Positions 1-7,320 of a stretch of DNA of 64,000 nt are shown one piece after another (within the stretch, counting starts at the first letter, position 1; every line of letters begins with the position of its first letter). The notes beneath the pieces were generated by a model, which was given only the letters and a program-made list of their open reading frames with translations, was not told where the DNA came from and did not search any database. The DNA is taken from assembly GCF_004000905.1 (NCBI RefSeq), contig NZ_BIMD01000020.1:20101-84100 (forward strand), given 5' to 3'. This stretch comes from Paenibacillus humicus NBRC 102415 (GTDB lineage Bacteria; Bacillota; Bacilli; Paenibacillales; Paenibacillaceae). The translations under genes were made by a program, and so were the position numbers.

Positions 1-477
1 AAGGAGGTCGGTTCCCTGCATCATGTCATCAACGAGCTTCTTCCTCTCTTGTGGGCGGACGCCAATCTGAGGGGCCAGTCCATCGAGCTGGATTTTGCCG
101 AGACGATTCCGCCGCTGGAGCTCAATGACAAGGAGATCAAGCAGCTGATCCTGAATCTGGCCCGCAACGGCATGGAGGCGATGGGCGAGAAAGGGGTCCT
201 GACGCAGACGCTGAGCACCCGGCAGAGCGGCAGCAACATCGAGCTGCGGGTCGAGGATACCGGCGAAGGCATTCCGGAGGACAAGAGAGAGCGGCTGTTC
301 GAGCCGTTCTATACGACCAAGGCCCGCGGCACCGGACTCGGTCTTCCGCTGTGCCTCAGCATCGCGGAGCGCCACAACGGCAGGATCGAGGTCCACTCCG
401 TGCCGGGGCAAGGCACTTCCTTCATCATCACCTTCGAAATTCCCGAATCCGTCCACAGCGGCGGGGCTACGGCATAA
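1..477 (+). CDS. Sensor histidine kinase, C-terminal catalytic part (5' end outside window)
   Basis: The reading frame is open from the first base, so this is the 3' end of a longer gene; 158 residues are visible. They form a GHKL/HATPase_c domain, which binds ATP and phosphorylates the kinase's own His. Visible motifs are an N box (NLARNGMEAM, about residues 52-61), a G1 box (VEDTGEGIP, about 84-92), and an F/G2 region (FEPFYTTK then GTGLGLPL, about 100-118). The compact ending and the N-box sequence resemble the NtrB/KinA-like sporulation and nitrogen kinases, but the sensor and the phosphoacceptor His lie upstream, so the signal and partner regulator cannot be named. No response regulator follows it. 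Confidence 0.88.
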   Translation, partial: KEVGSLHHVINELLPLLWADANLRGQSIELDFAETIPPLELNDKEIKQLILNLARNGMEAMGEKGVLTQTLSTRQSGSNIELRVEDTGEGIPEDKRERLFEPFYTTKARGTGLGLPLCLSIAERHNGRIEVHSVPGQGTSFIITFEIPESVHSGGATA

Positions 478-559
478 CACGGCATGCTTTGATGCATCAT
501 AAGCCGAAGGCGGCCGGCCTGAGGCGAGCTGCCCATCATGAGACGGGAGCTGAGATGCC

Positions 560-694
560 ATGAGCAAGAACGAGAACGAATCCAAGGAAAAGCTGCAGCA
601 GGAGAGCGCTGCGGCAAAGAACCGCTCCAGCAAGTCCCCGGAAGCGGCCGGCTACGATAAAAAGCTGGACGGGCCGAACCGTCCTTCCATTTGA
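560..694 (+). CDS. Small hydrophilic hypothetical protein (44 aa)
   Basis: The ATG at 560 follows a GGGAG sequence at 546-550 and opens a 44-codon frame ending in TGA. The product is very polar (rich in Lys, Glu, Ser, Asn) with no membrane segment or Cys, and ends GPNRPSI. It sits 4 bp before the next gene and is probably co-transcribed with it. No family was recognised. The close spacing and ribosome binding site favour a real gene, but its length keeps confidence moderate. Confidence 0.5.
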   Translation: MSKNENESKEKLQQESAAAKNRSSKSPEAAGYDKKLDGPNRPSI

Positions 695-698
695 TGCC

Positions 699-1046
699 AT
701 GACAGGCAAGGACCGGCCGGAGCTCGATCCTTACGAGCTGGAGTTCCGTCCCGAATTCAAGAGCGGCCGCGGACCTCGGGAGCCGTTCGTCAACGAGCAC
801 GGAGTCGTGATCGGGGACCACGAGTACGTGTCGGCCGCTTCTCCTCTCGAACAATGGTCGGAGGAGACGGACCCGTCCGTGATGGCGGGGGACGAATGGG
901 TGCATCCGTTCAAGGACGTCGGTTTCCTGACGGAGGAGAACCGGGACTATTTCGAGCGGGGCATCGAGCCGCGTCCGGGCAGCTTCGGGCACCCGGAGCA
1001 CAACGTTCGGAGCGGCATCGACGAGGATGCCGGCAAGGAACAATAA
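699..1046 (+). CDS. Conserved hypothetical protein, DUF3905-like
   Basis: This 115-residue soluble protein has no signal peptide. Its core (LDPYELEFRPEF, then EPFVNEHGVVIGDHEY and WVHPFKDVGF) resembles, from memory, the DUF3905 family found in Bacillus and Paenibacillus; the function of that family is unknown. It lies 4 bp after the 44-aa gene and is followed by an intrinsic terminator at 1092-1112, so the two probably form a small unit. The acidic, Gly/Pro-rich ends look disordered. The family assignment was not checked. Confidence 0.6.
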   Translation: MTGKDRPELDPYELEFRPEFKSGRGPREPFVNEHGVVIGDHEYVSAASPLEQWSEETDPSVMAGDEWVHPFKDVGFLTEENRDYFERGIEPRPGSFGHPEHNVRSGIDEDAGKEQ

Positions 1047-1091
1047 CGCCGGAGTCCGGGATTGCCCGCCGCTTCGGAGCTGTGAGCATGG

Positions 1092-1112
1092 AGGCCGCCG
1101 AAGCGGCCTTTT
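1092..1112 (+). terminator. Intrinsic terminator after the DUF3905-like gene
   Basis: Stem AGGCCGC / GCGGCCT with a CGAA tetraloop runs into TTTT. It separates the small upstream genes from the bacilliredoxin promoter. Confidence 0.7.
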
Positions 1113-1150
1113 CCTATTGGCGCCGGCAGACGCAGGCCAAGGAGCGGGTT

Positions 1151-1179
1151 TTCCCAATCGGCGCAGGATGCGCTATAAT
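1151..1179 (+). promoter_or_regulatory. Candidate sigma-A promoter for the bacilliredoxin gene
   Basis: A perfect TATAAT at 1174-1179 lies 17 bp after TTCCCA (1151-1156), which matches four of six -35 bases. It follows the terminator at 1092-1112 and precedes the gene starting at 1221. Confidence 0.5.
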
Positions 1180-1220
1180 AGCGGAGAAGGTTATTATTCT
1201 CCGAAAGGTGGTAAACAAAG

Positions 1221-1655
1221 ATGTCAATGTCTTTTGAAAGATACATGTTCGATATGGTTCAACCGATGCGCGACGAGCTGACCCGTCTGGGAATCCAGGA
1301 GCTGCGCACGCCCGAGGAAGTGGAGGAGAAGCTTCCGGATGCCAAGGGCACCACGCTTGTCGTCATCAACTCCGTCTGCGGCTGCGCGGCCGGACAATGC
1401 CGTCCAGGCGTTGCCGACGCTCTGAATCATGACATCACTCCGGACCACCTGTACACAGTGTTCGCCGGGCAGGACAAGGAAGCGACAGCCAAGGCCCGCG
1501 AGTACTTCGCGCCTTACCCGCCGTCCTCTCCTTCCATCGCCCTCCTCAAGGACGGCGAGCTCGTGCACTTCATCGAACGGCATCAGATCGAGAACCGCTC
1601 CGCCGCTGAAATTTCCGCGGATCTCGCCAGCGCGTTCGACCGTTTCTGCCGCTAA
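1221..1655 (+). CDS. Bacilliredoxin, BrxA/BrxB (YphP/YqiW) family
   Basis: This 144-residue cytosolic thioredoxin-fold protein removes bacillithiol from mixed disulfides on proteins after oxidative stress. The family's CGC active site is visible as C53-G54-C55 with a further Cys at 60 (CGCAAGQC), and the length fits BrxA/BrxB. The ATG at 1221 has AAGGTGG upstream. It sits 30 bp before nadE. Whether it corresponds to BrxA or BrxB cannot be decided, so no symbol is given. Confidence 0.92.
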   Translation: MSMSFERYMFDMVQPMRDELTRLGIQELRTPEEVEEKLPDAKGTTLVVINSVCGCAAGQCRPGVADALNHDITPDHLYTVFAGQDKEATAKAREYFAPYPPSSPSIALLKDGELVHFIERHQIENRSAAEISADLASAFDRFCR

Positions 1656-1685
1656 TCCATTTCCCTTACGCCAGGAGGAATTCCC

Positions 1686-2495
1686 GTGAGTCTTCAGCAG
1701 GAAATCATTGCCAAGCTGGGCGTCAAGCCAAGCATCGATCCGGAACAGGAAATCCGCCGCAGGGTTGACTTTCTGAAGGATTACGTGAAAAAAGCGGGCG
1801 CTTCGGGACTGCTGATCGCCATCAGCGGCGGCATCGACAGCGCCGTCGCGGCGGGACTGTGCAAAAGAGCGACCGACGAGCTGTCGCAGGAATCCGGCCG
1901 GGAGTACATCACTCTCGGCGTGTTCCAGCCTTACGGCGAGCAAGCCGACATTTCGCACAGCTATGAGGTCGCGGATGCCTTCCAGCTCACTCACCGCATG
2001 GAGACCAACATCCAGGAAGCGGTCGACGAGATCGCGCTTGAGGTGGAGCACGGGCTCAAATCCATCGGCATGTCCCGGCATGTGAACCGCGGCGTCAAAG
2101 GCAACATCAAGGCGCGCACGCGCATGGTGGCCCAGTATGCGCTGGCGGGAGAGCTGAACCTGCTCGTCGTCGGCACGGACCATGCTTCCGAAGCGATTAC
2201 CGGCTTCTATACCAAGTGGGGCGACGGAGCGGTCGACATCACGCCGCTCAGCACGCTGAACAAGCATCAGGTACGCCAGGTTGCGGCCGCGCTCGGCGTT
2301 CCGGCCAGCGTCCAGGAGAAGGCTCCTACAGCCGGACTGTGGGAAGGCCAGACGGACGAAGACGAGCTCGGCATCAAATACGACGACAACAGCGCTTACC
2401 TCGAAGGCCGGGAAGTGGCTCCCGAAGTCCGCGAGCTGCTGGAGAAGCAGTATTTGAAGACCGAGCATAAGCGCACGACGATTCCGGGAATCTAG
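1686..2495 (+). CDS. nadE: NH3-dependent NAD+ synthetase
   Basis: This enzyme makes NAD+ from deamido-NAD+, ATP and ammonia, the last step of NAD synthesis. The 269-residue length fits the ammonia-dependent form without a glutaminase domain. The PP-loop motif SGGIDSAV starts near residue 48. The conserved stretches GTDHASEAITGF and KWGDGAVDITPLSTLNK are present. The start is GTG at 1686, preceded by a strong AGGAGG; the next gene, acpS, begins 17 bp downstream. Confidence 0.95.
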   Translation: MSLQQEIIAKLGVKPSIDPEQEIRRRVDFLKDYVKKAGASGLLIAISGGIDSAVAAGLCKRATDELSQESGREYITLGVFQPYGEQADISHSYEVADAFQLTHRMETNIQEAVDEIALEVEHGLKSIGMSRHVNRGVKGNIKARTRMVAQYALAGELNLLVVGTDHASEAITGFYTKWGDGAVDITPLSTLNKHQVRQVAAALGVPASVQEKAPTAGLWEGQTDEDELGIKYDDNSAYLEGREVAPEVRELLEKQYLKTEHKRTTIPGI

Positions 2496-2512
2496 GGACA
2501 GGCTCTGCCTCC

Positions 2513-2926
2513 ATGATCATCGGAATCGGCCACGACCTATGCGATGTCGACCGGATCGAGGCTCTTTTGAACGGAGCGTCCGGAAGGCGCTTCGAGGAGC
2601 GGATTCTCGCTCCTGCCGAGCGGAAGCTGGCGGCGGAGCTGGCGGGCCGCAGACGCGCCGAGTTCGTCGCCGGCCGCTTCGCCGCCAAGGAAGCTGTCTC
2701 CAAGGCGCTTGGCTGCGGCATCGGCGGCATTTGCGGCTTCCGCGACATCTCCGTGCTGCGTTCCTCCGCGGGCAGGCCCGTCTGCGAGCTGTCGCCGCAT
2801 ACGCTGCAGGCGCTCGGACTTCAGGCACAGCCGCTGCTGCATGCGAGCATCACCCATGAGCGGGGGCTCGCCTCCGCCGTTGCCGTATTGGAGAGTGCCC
2901 AGCTTCTCCTCCGTCCTGCGTTTTAG
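2513..2926 (+). CDS. acpS: Holo-[acyl-carrier-protein] synthase
   Basis: This 137-residue phosphopantetheinyl transferase moves 4'-phosphopantetheine from CoA to the Ser of apo-ACP, activating fatty acid synthesis. The Mg-binding residues are visible: D8 in GIGHDLCDVDRIE and E60 in the AAKEAVSKALG motif. Length and motif order are typical of AcpS rather than of Sfp-type enzymes. It follows nadE closely and ends just before an intrinsic terminator at 2932-2970. Confidence 0.94.
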   Translation: MIIGIGHDLCDVDRIEALLNGASGRRFEERILAPAERKLAAELAGRRRAEFVAGRFAAKEAVSKALGCGIGGICGFRDISVLRSSAGRPVCELSPHTLQALGLQAQPLLHASITHERGLASAVAVLESAQLLLRPAF

Positions 2927-2931
2927 ACCGC

Positions 2932-2970
2932 AAACGCCTGCCGCCCCGATCGGGACGGCAGGCGTTTTTT
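2932..2970. terminator. Terminator between convergent acpS and cytochrome genes
   Basis: A 12-bp perfect stem, AAACGCCTGCCG (2932-2943) with CGGCAGGCGTTT (2956-2967), is followed by a T run on the plus strand. On the minus strand only three T residues follow, so it should work best for acpS. Confidence 0.85.
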
Positions 2971-2978
2971 CTCTTGCC

Positions 2979-3308
2979 TCATTTCTTGTCTTTCAGCCAT
3001 TGGGTCAAGCTGTCGATCTGCTCCGGGGTAAGCTTGTCCTTGAAGGGGGGCATCAGGCTTCCGCCGCTGCCGATCTGCTCCGCAATCCTCTCCGGCGCAA
3101 GGCGGCTTCCCGCGTCATGAATATCCGTCTCGGGACCCATCCTGCCCTTGAGATCCGCTCCGTGGCAGGAAAGGCAATGCGACTTGTACAGCGTGATGGT
3201 CTCTTTGGGGCCCTGCAGAGCGGTGCCCGAGCTGCCGCTTCCGGAGCTCCCGCATCCGGACAACAGCAGCAGCGCGGCGGCTATGGCCGCCAGGCCGGTC
3301 AGGCGCAT
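2979..3308 (-). CDS. Lipoprotein c-type cytochrome (CccB/cytochrome c551-like)
   Basis: This is a 109-residue membrane-anchored electron carrier. The N-terminus is a lipoprotein signal with lipobox LSGC (C19), followed by a Gly/Ser linker. One heme-binding CxxCH is present (C45-L-S-C48-H49), and the likely axial Met is M86 in SLMPPF. This layout matches Bacillus CccB-type cytochrome c551, which feeds electrons to terminal oxidases on the outer face of the membrane. The chosen start at 3308 has AAGGAGG just upstream; a longer frame to 3398 lacks such a site and would bury the signal peptide. Confidence 0.88.
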   Translation of the reverse strand: MRLTGLAAIAAALLLLSGCGSSGSGSSGTALQGPKETITLYKSHCLSCHGADLKGRMGPETDIHDAGSRLAPERIAEQIGSGGSLMPPFKDKLTPEQIDSLTQWLKDKK

Positions 3309-3480
3309 GGCGCATTCCTCCTTATCGGTTCCATTATAACGTCTCGAAGCACGGCCAGCCATCGCTGTCAGACGTTTCCTTTCCCAGAATGATTCCACTC
3401 CAAGGAAGATTTCCGTATAATTAGAAATGGAACAGCTTCATGGACCTGACGGCCCAACACGAGTTCCGGGAGCATCAGCA

Positions 3481-4731
3481 ATGGACAAACCAATGAATCT
3501 AATCCTTCAAACCCGGCTTCGGCAAATGCAGGTCATCTACGCCATGGCTGCGCGAAGCGAATGGAAGCCCGGGAGCGTCATAGAAAATTCGAGCCAGGGG
3601 CATCACTGCCTTGCGTTGCCGATTACCGGCTCCGTGAGCTTGAATGCGTCCGATGGGCACTTCCAGGCCGGTCCCGGACGCATGTACTGCATCCCTCCGG
3701 GAAGCAAGCATACTTATACCGTCGACAAAGGCGGCCCATTCCGCTGTTACTGGGTGAGATTCGAGCTGGATGCCGGCAGCACGGAGTTTTTCAAGTCGCT
3801 GCAGCTTCCCTTGTCGGCAGCGGTGGACGAGCCCGATCAGCTCGAAGCGCGATACCGGCGCCTGATCTCCTTGTCCGGGAACATCACGGACGAGCTGAGG
3901 GCGAGAGCCATCATTATGGAGCTCGTCGCCGCTTATCTGCAAAGAGGGCTGGAAGGGCATTCAAGCGCCTCCGTCGCCACCGAGCTGAGCCTATTCTCCG
4001 AAATTCTCGATTATATCGAGCGGCATCCGGCCGACAATCTGTCGGTCGACGACCTCGCCAGGCAGATGTATCTGCATCCGAACTACTTCATTTCCTTGTT
4101 CCGCAGCTTCACCGGCTGCACGCCGATTCAATACGTGAACCAGCGCAAGATGGAGCATGCCCGCAGACTGCTGGACGAGAGCGCGCTGCCGGTGCGGGAC
4201 ATCGCCGGCGAGGTCGGCCTGACAGGCCCTTATTTCTCCCGCATGTTCAAGCAGCTGATCGGGACCTCGCCGCGGCGCTACAGGCAGCTGATGGAGGAAA
4301 CCCGGATGCTGAGGATGGAAAAACCGGATGGAAACAACCAAACGGGTTGTTCCATCAAGATGGAAAACCCGGGAGAGGACAACCACACGGGTTGTTCCAT
4401 CAAGATGGAAAACCCGGATGGAAACAACCAAACGGGTTGTTCCATCAAGATGGAAAACCCGGTAGAGGACAACCAAACGGGTTCTTCCATCAAGATGGAA
4501 AACCCGGATGGAAACAAGCACACGGGATCTTCCATCAAGATGGAAAACCCGGATGGAAACAGCCAAACGGGTTGTTCCATCAAGAAAGAAAACCCGAAAA
4601 GCGGACCCGTATCGGGCTGCTTCCCTTCCCTCAATGAAGAGTTCGGATGGCTGGAGGACGCGGTCGGATACGGGAGGACGGCAGCCGCCTATTCCATTTT
4701 TGACCGAAAAAGCGGAAACAGCTTCAAATAA
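3481..4731 (+). CDS. AraC-family transcriptional regulator with repeat-bearing C-terminus
   Basis: The N-terminal part looks like an AraC-type cupin sensor (LPITGSVSLN and GRMYCIPPGSKHTY). It is followed by a two-helix-turn-helix AraC DNA-binding domain at about residues 190-290 (LSVDDLARQMYLHPNYFISLF, then IAGEVGLTGPYFSRMFK). The usual family ends near residue 290; here about 90 residues of a tandem 15-residue repeat and a 48-residue tail follow. I chose ATG 3481 because GGGAG lies about 9 bp upstream. The earlier ATG at 3427 is only 6 bp after a TATAAT at 3416-3421 and would probably not be transcribed. The target is unknown; mutY lies 17 bp downstream. Confidence 0.85.
   Translation: MDKPMNLILQTRLRQMQVIYAMAARSEWKPGSVIENSSQGHHCLALPITGSVSLNASDGHFQAGPGRMYCIPPGSKHTYTVDKGGPFRCYWVRFELDAGSTEFFKSLQLPLSAAVDEPDQLEARYRRLISLSGNITDELRARAIIMELVAAYLQRGLEGHSSASVATELSLFSEILDYIERHPADNLSVDDLARQMYLHPNYFISLFRSFTGCTPIQYVNQRKMEHARRLLDESALPVRDIAGEVGLTGPYFSRMFKQLIGTSPRRYRQLMEETRMLRMEKPDGNNQTGCSIKMENPGEDNHTGCSIKMENPDGNNQTGCSIKMENPVEDNQTGSSIKMENPDGNKHTGSSIKMENPDGNSQTGCSIKKENPKSGPVSGCFPSLNEEFGWLEDAVGYGRTAAAYSIFDRKSGNSFK
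4314..4583 (+). repeat. Six 45-bp tandem repeats, each able to form a hairpin
   Basis: Six units of exactly 45 bp begin at 4314, 4359, 4404, 4449, 4494 and 4539, with a decayed seventh start (to about 4600). The typical unit contains GATGGAAACAACC, an AAACG loop, and GGTTGTTCCATC: a 12-bp stem with one bulged A. Adjacent units also share the dyad TTCCATC-AA-GATGGAA. Because 45 is a multiple of three, the array stays in frame in the AraC gene and encodes copies of KMENPDGNNQTGCSI with small changes. Confidence 0.95.
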
Positions 4732-4748
4732 GGAGAGACAAATCAAGA

Positions 4749-6077
4749 ATGACAGAATACGAAGCCGCCCTCCAGGACGGAAGCGGGGCAAGTCCATCCG
4801 CCTATTTCAGCAGGGAGCTGCTGATCTGGTACCGCCAAAATCGAAGGGTGCTGCCATGGCGGCGCAATCGGGATCCCTATCGGATCTGGGTGTCGGAAAT
4901 AATGCTGCAGCAGACGAGAGTGGATACGGTCATTCCGTATTACGAGAGGTTCATGAGCCGGTTCCCGACGCTTGCCGATTTGGCGGAGGCGCCGGAAGCG
5001 GATGTGCTCAAGCACTGGGAAGGCCTCGGCTACTATTCCAGAGCCCGCAATCTGCAAGCCGGGGCCAAGGAAGTCATGACCGTTCACGGAGGCTCGATTC
5101 CCGATGACAAGACAGCCGTTTCTTCGCTCAAGGGTGTAGGACCCTATACGTCCGGGGCGATCATGAGCATCGCCTTCAACCGTCCGGAGCCTGCTGTCGA
5201 CGGCAATGTCATGCGCGTGCTGTCCCGCTACTTCAACCGCGACGAGGATATCGCCAAGCCTGCTACCCGTGTTGGAATGGAAAAGCTGGCCGCTTCTCTC
5301 ATCCCGGATGGAGCCGCGGGCGATTTCAATCAGGGCTTGATGGAGCTGGGCGCGCTCGTATGCACCCCGAGAACGCCTGGCTGCCTGACCTGTCCCGTCA
5401 TGGTCCACTGCGCGGGCCGCATCGCCGGGCGAGAGCTGGAGCTGCCGGTCAAGACGAAGGCCAAGCCGCCCAAGCCTCAAGTACGGCTGACCGCCGTCAT
5501 TGAAGGCACCGGCGAGCATGCCGGCCGCGTCCTCATCCGCCAGCGCCCGGATACCGGCCTTCTTGCGAGCCTCTGGGAGCTGCCGCATGTGCTGCTGGAC
5601 GAGCCCGGAGCCGGTCCCGCCAAGCGAGGCCGCAAGCCGGACCTGCTCGCGGAGCCTCCGGTGGAGCGCCAGGCGGCCGATGCCGGCGACCTGCGGCGCC
5701 TGCTGCGCGAGGAGAGCGGGCTGACGGCCGTTCCCCGCCGCTGGTGGGGAGCGGAGGAGCATACGTTCAGCCATCTTCATTGGACAATGCGCGTATATCT
5801 GGCCGAGCTGGACTCTTCCGGAAGCGCGGCGTGGCCTCGGGCAGCAAGCGCCGCCGCCGAGACGGGAGAAGCCTATGCGGCTTCCGTGGAGACGGCAGCG
5901 GCGTCGCAGAGCGCGACGGCCGGCGCGAATGCGGCAGCTGCAGGCAATTCACCTGAGCTGCCCCCGGAATACCGCTGGATCGGCCCTGGCGACATGCGCC
6001 ATTATGCCTTTCCGAATTTATTTGCCAAGATCCTGTACGACTACTGGGACAAAGCCGAAGACGGGGAAAGGGCGTAA
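4749..6077 (+). CDS. mutY: A/G-specific adenine DNA glycosylase
   Basis: MutY removes adenine mispaired with 8-oxoguanine, preventing G:C to T:A mutations. The 442-residue protein shows the HhH-GPD core: catalytic E50 in SEIMLQQT, the GVGPYTSGA hairpin, and D151 in VDGNVMRVLSR. The 4Fe-4S cluster ligands are C205, C212, C215 and C221. The C-terminal NUDIX-like 8-oxoG recognition domain ends HYAFPNLFAKIL. That domain carries an insert of about 50 Ala/Ser-rich residues (about 355-405), longer than I expect for MutY. The gene follows the AraC gene and precedes the aldolase by 5 bp. Confidence 0.95.
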   Translation: MTEYEAALQDGSGASPSAYFSRELLIWYRQNRRVLPWRRNRDPYRIWVSEIMLQQTRVDTVIPYYERFMSRFPTLADLAEAPEADVLKHWEGLGYYSRARNLQAGAKEVMTVHGGSIPDDKTAVSSLKGVGPYTSGAIMSIAFNRPEPAVDGNVMRVLSRYFNRDEDIAKPATRVGMEKLAASLIPDGAAGDFNQGLMELGALVCTPRTPGCLTCPVMVHCAGRIAGRELELPVKTKAKPPKPQVRLTAVIEGTGEHAGRVLIRQRPDTGLLASLWELPHVLLDEPGAGPAKRGRKPDLLAEPPVERQAADAGDLRRLLREESGLTAVPRRWWGAEEHTFSHLHWTMRVYLAELDSSGSAAWPRAASAAAETGEAYAASVETAAASQSATAGANAAAAGNSPELPPEYRWIGPGDMRHYAFPNLFAKILYDYWDKAEDGERA

Positions 6078-6082
6078 ATCCG

Positions 6083-6721
6083 ATGGCCAAGCTGCTTGAT
6101 GTGCTGCTGGAGGAAAAAATCGTCGCGATATTCCGGGGTATCGGAGCGCAGGAAGCGGATGCTGCGGCAGGAGCGCTCATCCGCGGCGGCATCTCCTTGA
6201 TGGAGGTTACGCTTAATACCGACGAAGCTTTGCCGATCCTTTCCCGCTGGCGAGAGCTTTATGACGGACAGGCCTATATTGGCGCCGGAACGGTACTGGA
6301 TCTCAAGCAGGCGAGGGAAGCGGCTTCCGCCGGCGCGCAGTTCATCATCTCGCCGAACCTCGACGAGGAAGTGGTCGCCTTCGGCGCTGCCGAAGGCATA
6401 TCCGTATGGCCGGGAGTCATGACGCCGACCGAGATCGTCCGAGCCTGGAAGGCGGGGGCGGAAGCGGTCAAAATATTCCCGATGGCCTCCCTCGGCCATC
6501 GTTACCTGCAGGAGCTGAAAGCTCCGTTGAATCTTATTCCCATGATGGCGACCGGCGGCGTCGATCTGGACAACATCGGGGATTATTTGCGGGCGGGAGC
6601 GGATGCCGTAGGCTTGGGAAGCAAGATTGTCAATCTGCAATGGGCTCGCGAGGGCCGGTTCGACCTCATGGAGGATCGGGCACGGCAGTTCGCGGAAGCG
6701 GTGCGGGCACAGCGGAGTTAA
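6083..6721 (+). CDS. eda: KHG/KDPG aldolase (2-dehydro-3-deoxyphosphogluconate aldolase)
   Basis: This class I aldolase cleaves KDPG to pyruvate and glyceraldehyde 3-phosphate, or 4-hydroxy-2-oxoglutarate to pyruvate and glyoxylate. The 212-residue length is typical. The Schiff-base lysine is K130 in EAVKIFPMASLG, the catalytic Glu is E41 in LMEVTLNT, and GAGTVLD and ATGGV close the phosphate site. It follows mutY by 5 bp and ends at a terminator at 6731-6774. No 6-phosphogluconate dehydratase or KDG kinase is nearby, so the substrate source is not shown. Confidence 0.9.
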   Translation: MAKLLDVLLEEKIVAIFRGIGAQEADAAAGALIRGGISLMEVTLNTDEALPILSRWRELYDGQAYIGAGTVLDLKQAREAASAGAQFIISPNLDEEVVAFGAAEGISVWPGVMTPTEIVRAWKAGAEAVKIFPMASLGHRYLQELKAPLNLIPMMATGGVDLDNIGDYLRAGADAVGLGSKIVNLQWAREGRFDLMEDRARQFAEAVRAQRS

Positions 6722-6730
6722 CAAGGATAA

Positions 6731-6774
6731 AAAAAGGCAACGGATGAGGCGCATGCCCCCGCTGCCTTTTTTTT
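6731..6774 (+). terminator. Intrinsic terminator after eda
   Basis: Stem AAAAAGGCA-CGG pairs with CCG-TGCCTTTTT around one unpaired base on each side, followed by a long T run ending at 6774. Confidence 0.85.
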
Positions 6775-7320
6775 CGCTTTTATCGGAGCTTCATCCTCGA
6801 CATCGCGAAGGGTCGAATCAAATCGCCCGGACTCCGAGCAGCGTTTTCAGGACGCGCTTCGGAGGGGCGCAAAGCCGGCGGCGATCATGCCGGAATGGCC
6901 CAGGCAGTTGAACGATGGATTGGGACAAGAAGCCTGCCGCTTCAAGGGGACGAAGGAGAAAAGCCTCGGCAAAAAAAAGAGGCCCGCGATTGCTCGCGGG
7001 CCCAGAGAGAATATATGAATAAGGGGGGTCTGATAGTAGTATAAAACCGGTTACTGAAACCTAGCTGAAGGAATTATTACATTTGTATTACAAGCAGAGA
7101 GGGATCGTTCTCGGCTGATACCGGAGTTCAGAGCTTGCGAAAGGCGAAGAAATAGAGGCGGAGAGAGAATGGAACGATTGAGATGCAGAATTTGTAAAAT
7201 ATGGTTCTATCCTGAAACAAAGCCGAGTTGAAGGCTGTTTTATATATAGATCGGCAAAATGGCCGTTTTCTTGCGAAATCTTTGGTGAAATCCAATCCGT
7301 TCGTGGAGGAGCGAAGCAAT
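6775..7320. other. Long intergenic region with a composition change
   Basis: There is no convincing protein gene between eda and the gene at 7321. The left half is GC-rich like the flanking genome; from about 7010 it becomes AT-rich like the genes to the right. It holds a minus-strand intrinsic terminator at 6971-7002 and, immediately right of it, a purine-rich tract ending in GGGGGG and a short 9-codon frame that I do not call. Minus-strand frames covering 7088-7352 lack ribosome binding sites and recognisable content. Confidence 0.5.
6971..7002 (-). terminator. Minus-strand intrinsic terminator without an obvious gene
   Basis: A perfect 9-bp stem, GGCCCGCGA (6981-6989) with TCGCGGGCC (6994-7002) and a 4-nt loop, has eight A residues on its left. 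Read on the minus strand it is a strong terminator with a U tract. On the plus strand no T run follows. The adjacent right-hand sequence has no recognised minus-strand gene. Confidence 0.7.

Noticed and set aside
3427..3480. Upstream ATG start for the AraC regulator
   Set aside because: It lies only 6 bp after a TATAAT element and lacks a ribosome binding site, while ATG 3481 has GGGAG at a proper distance.
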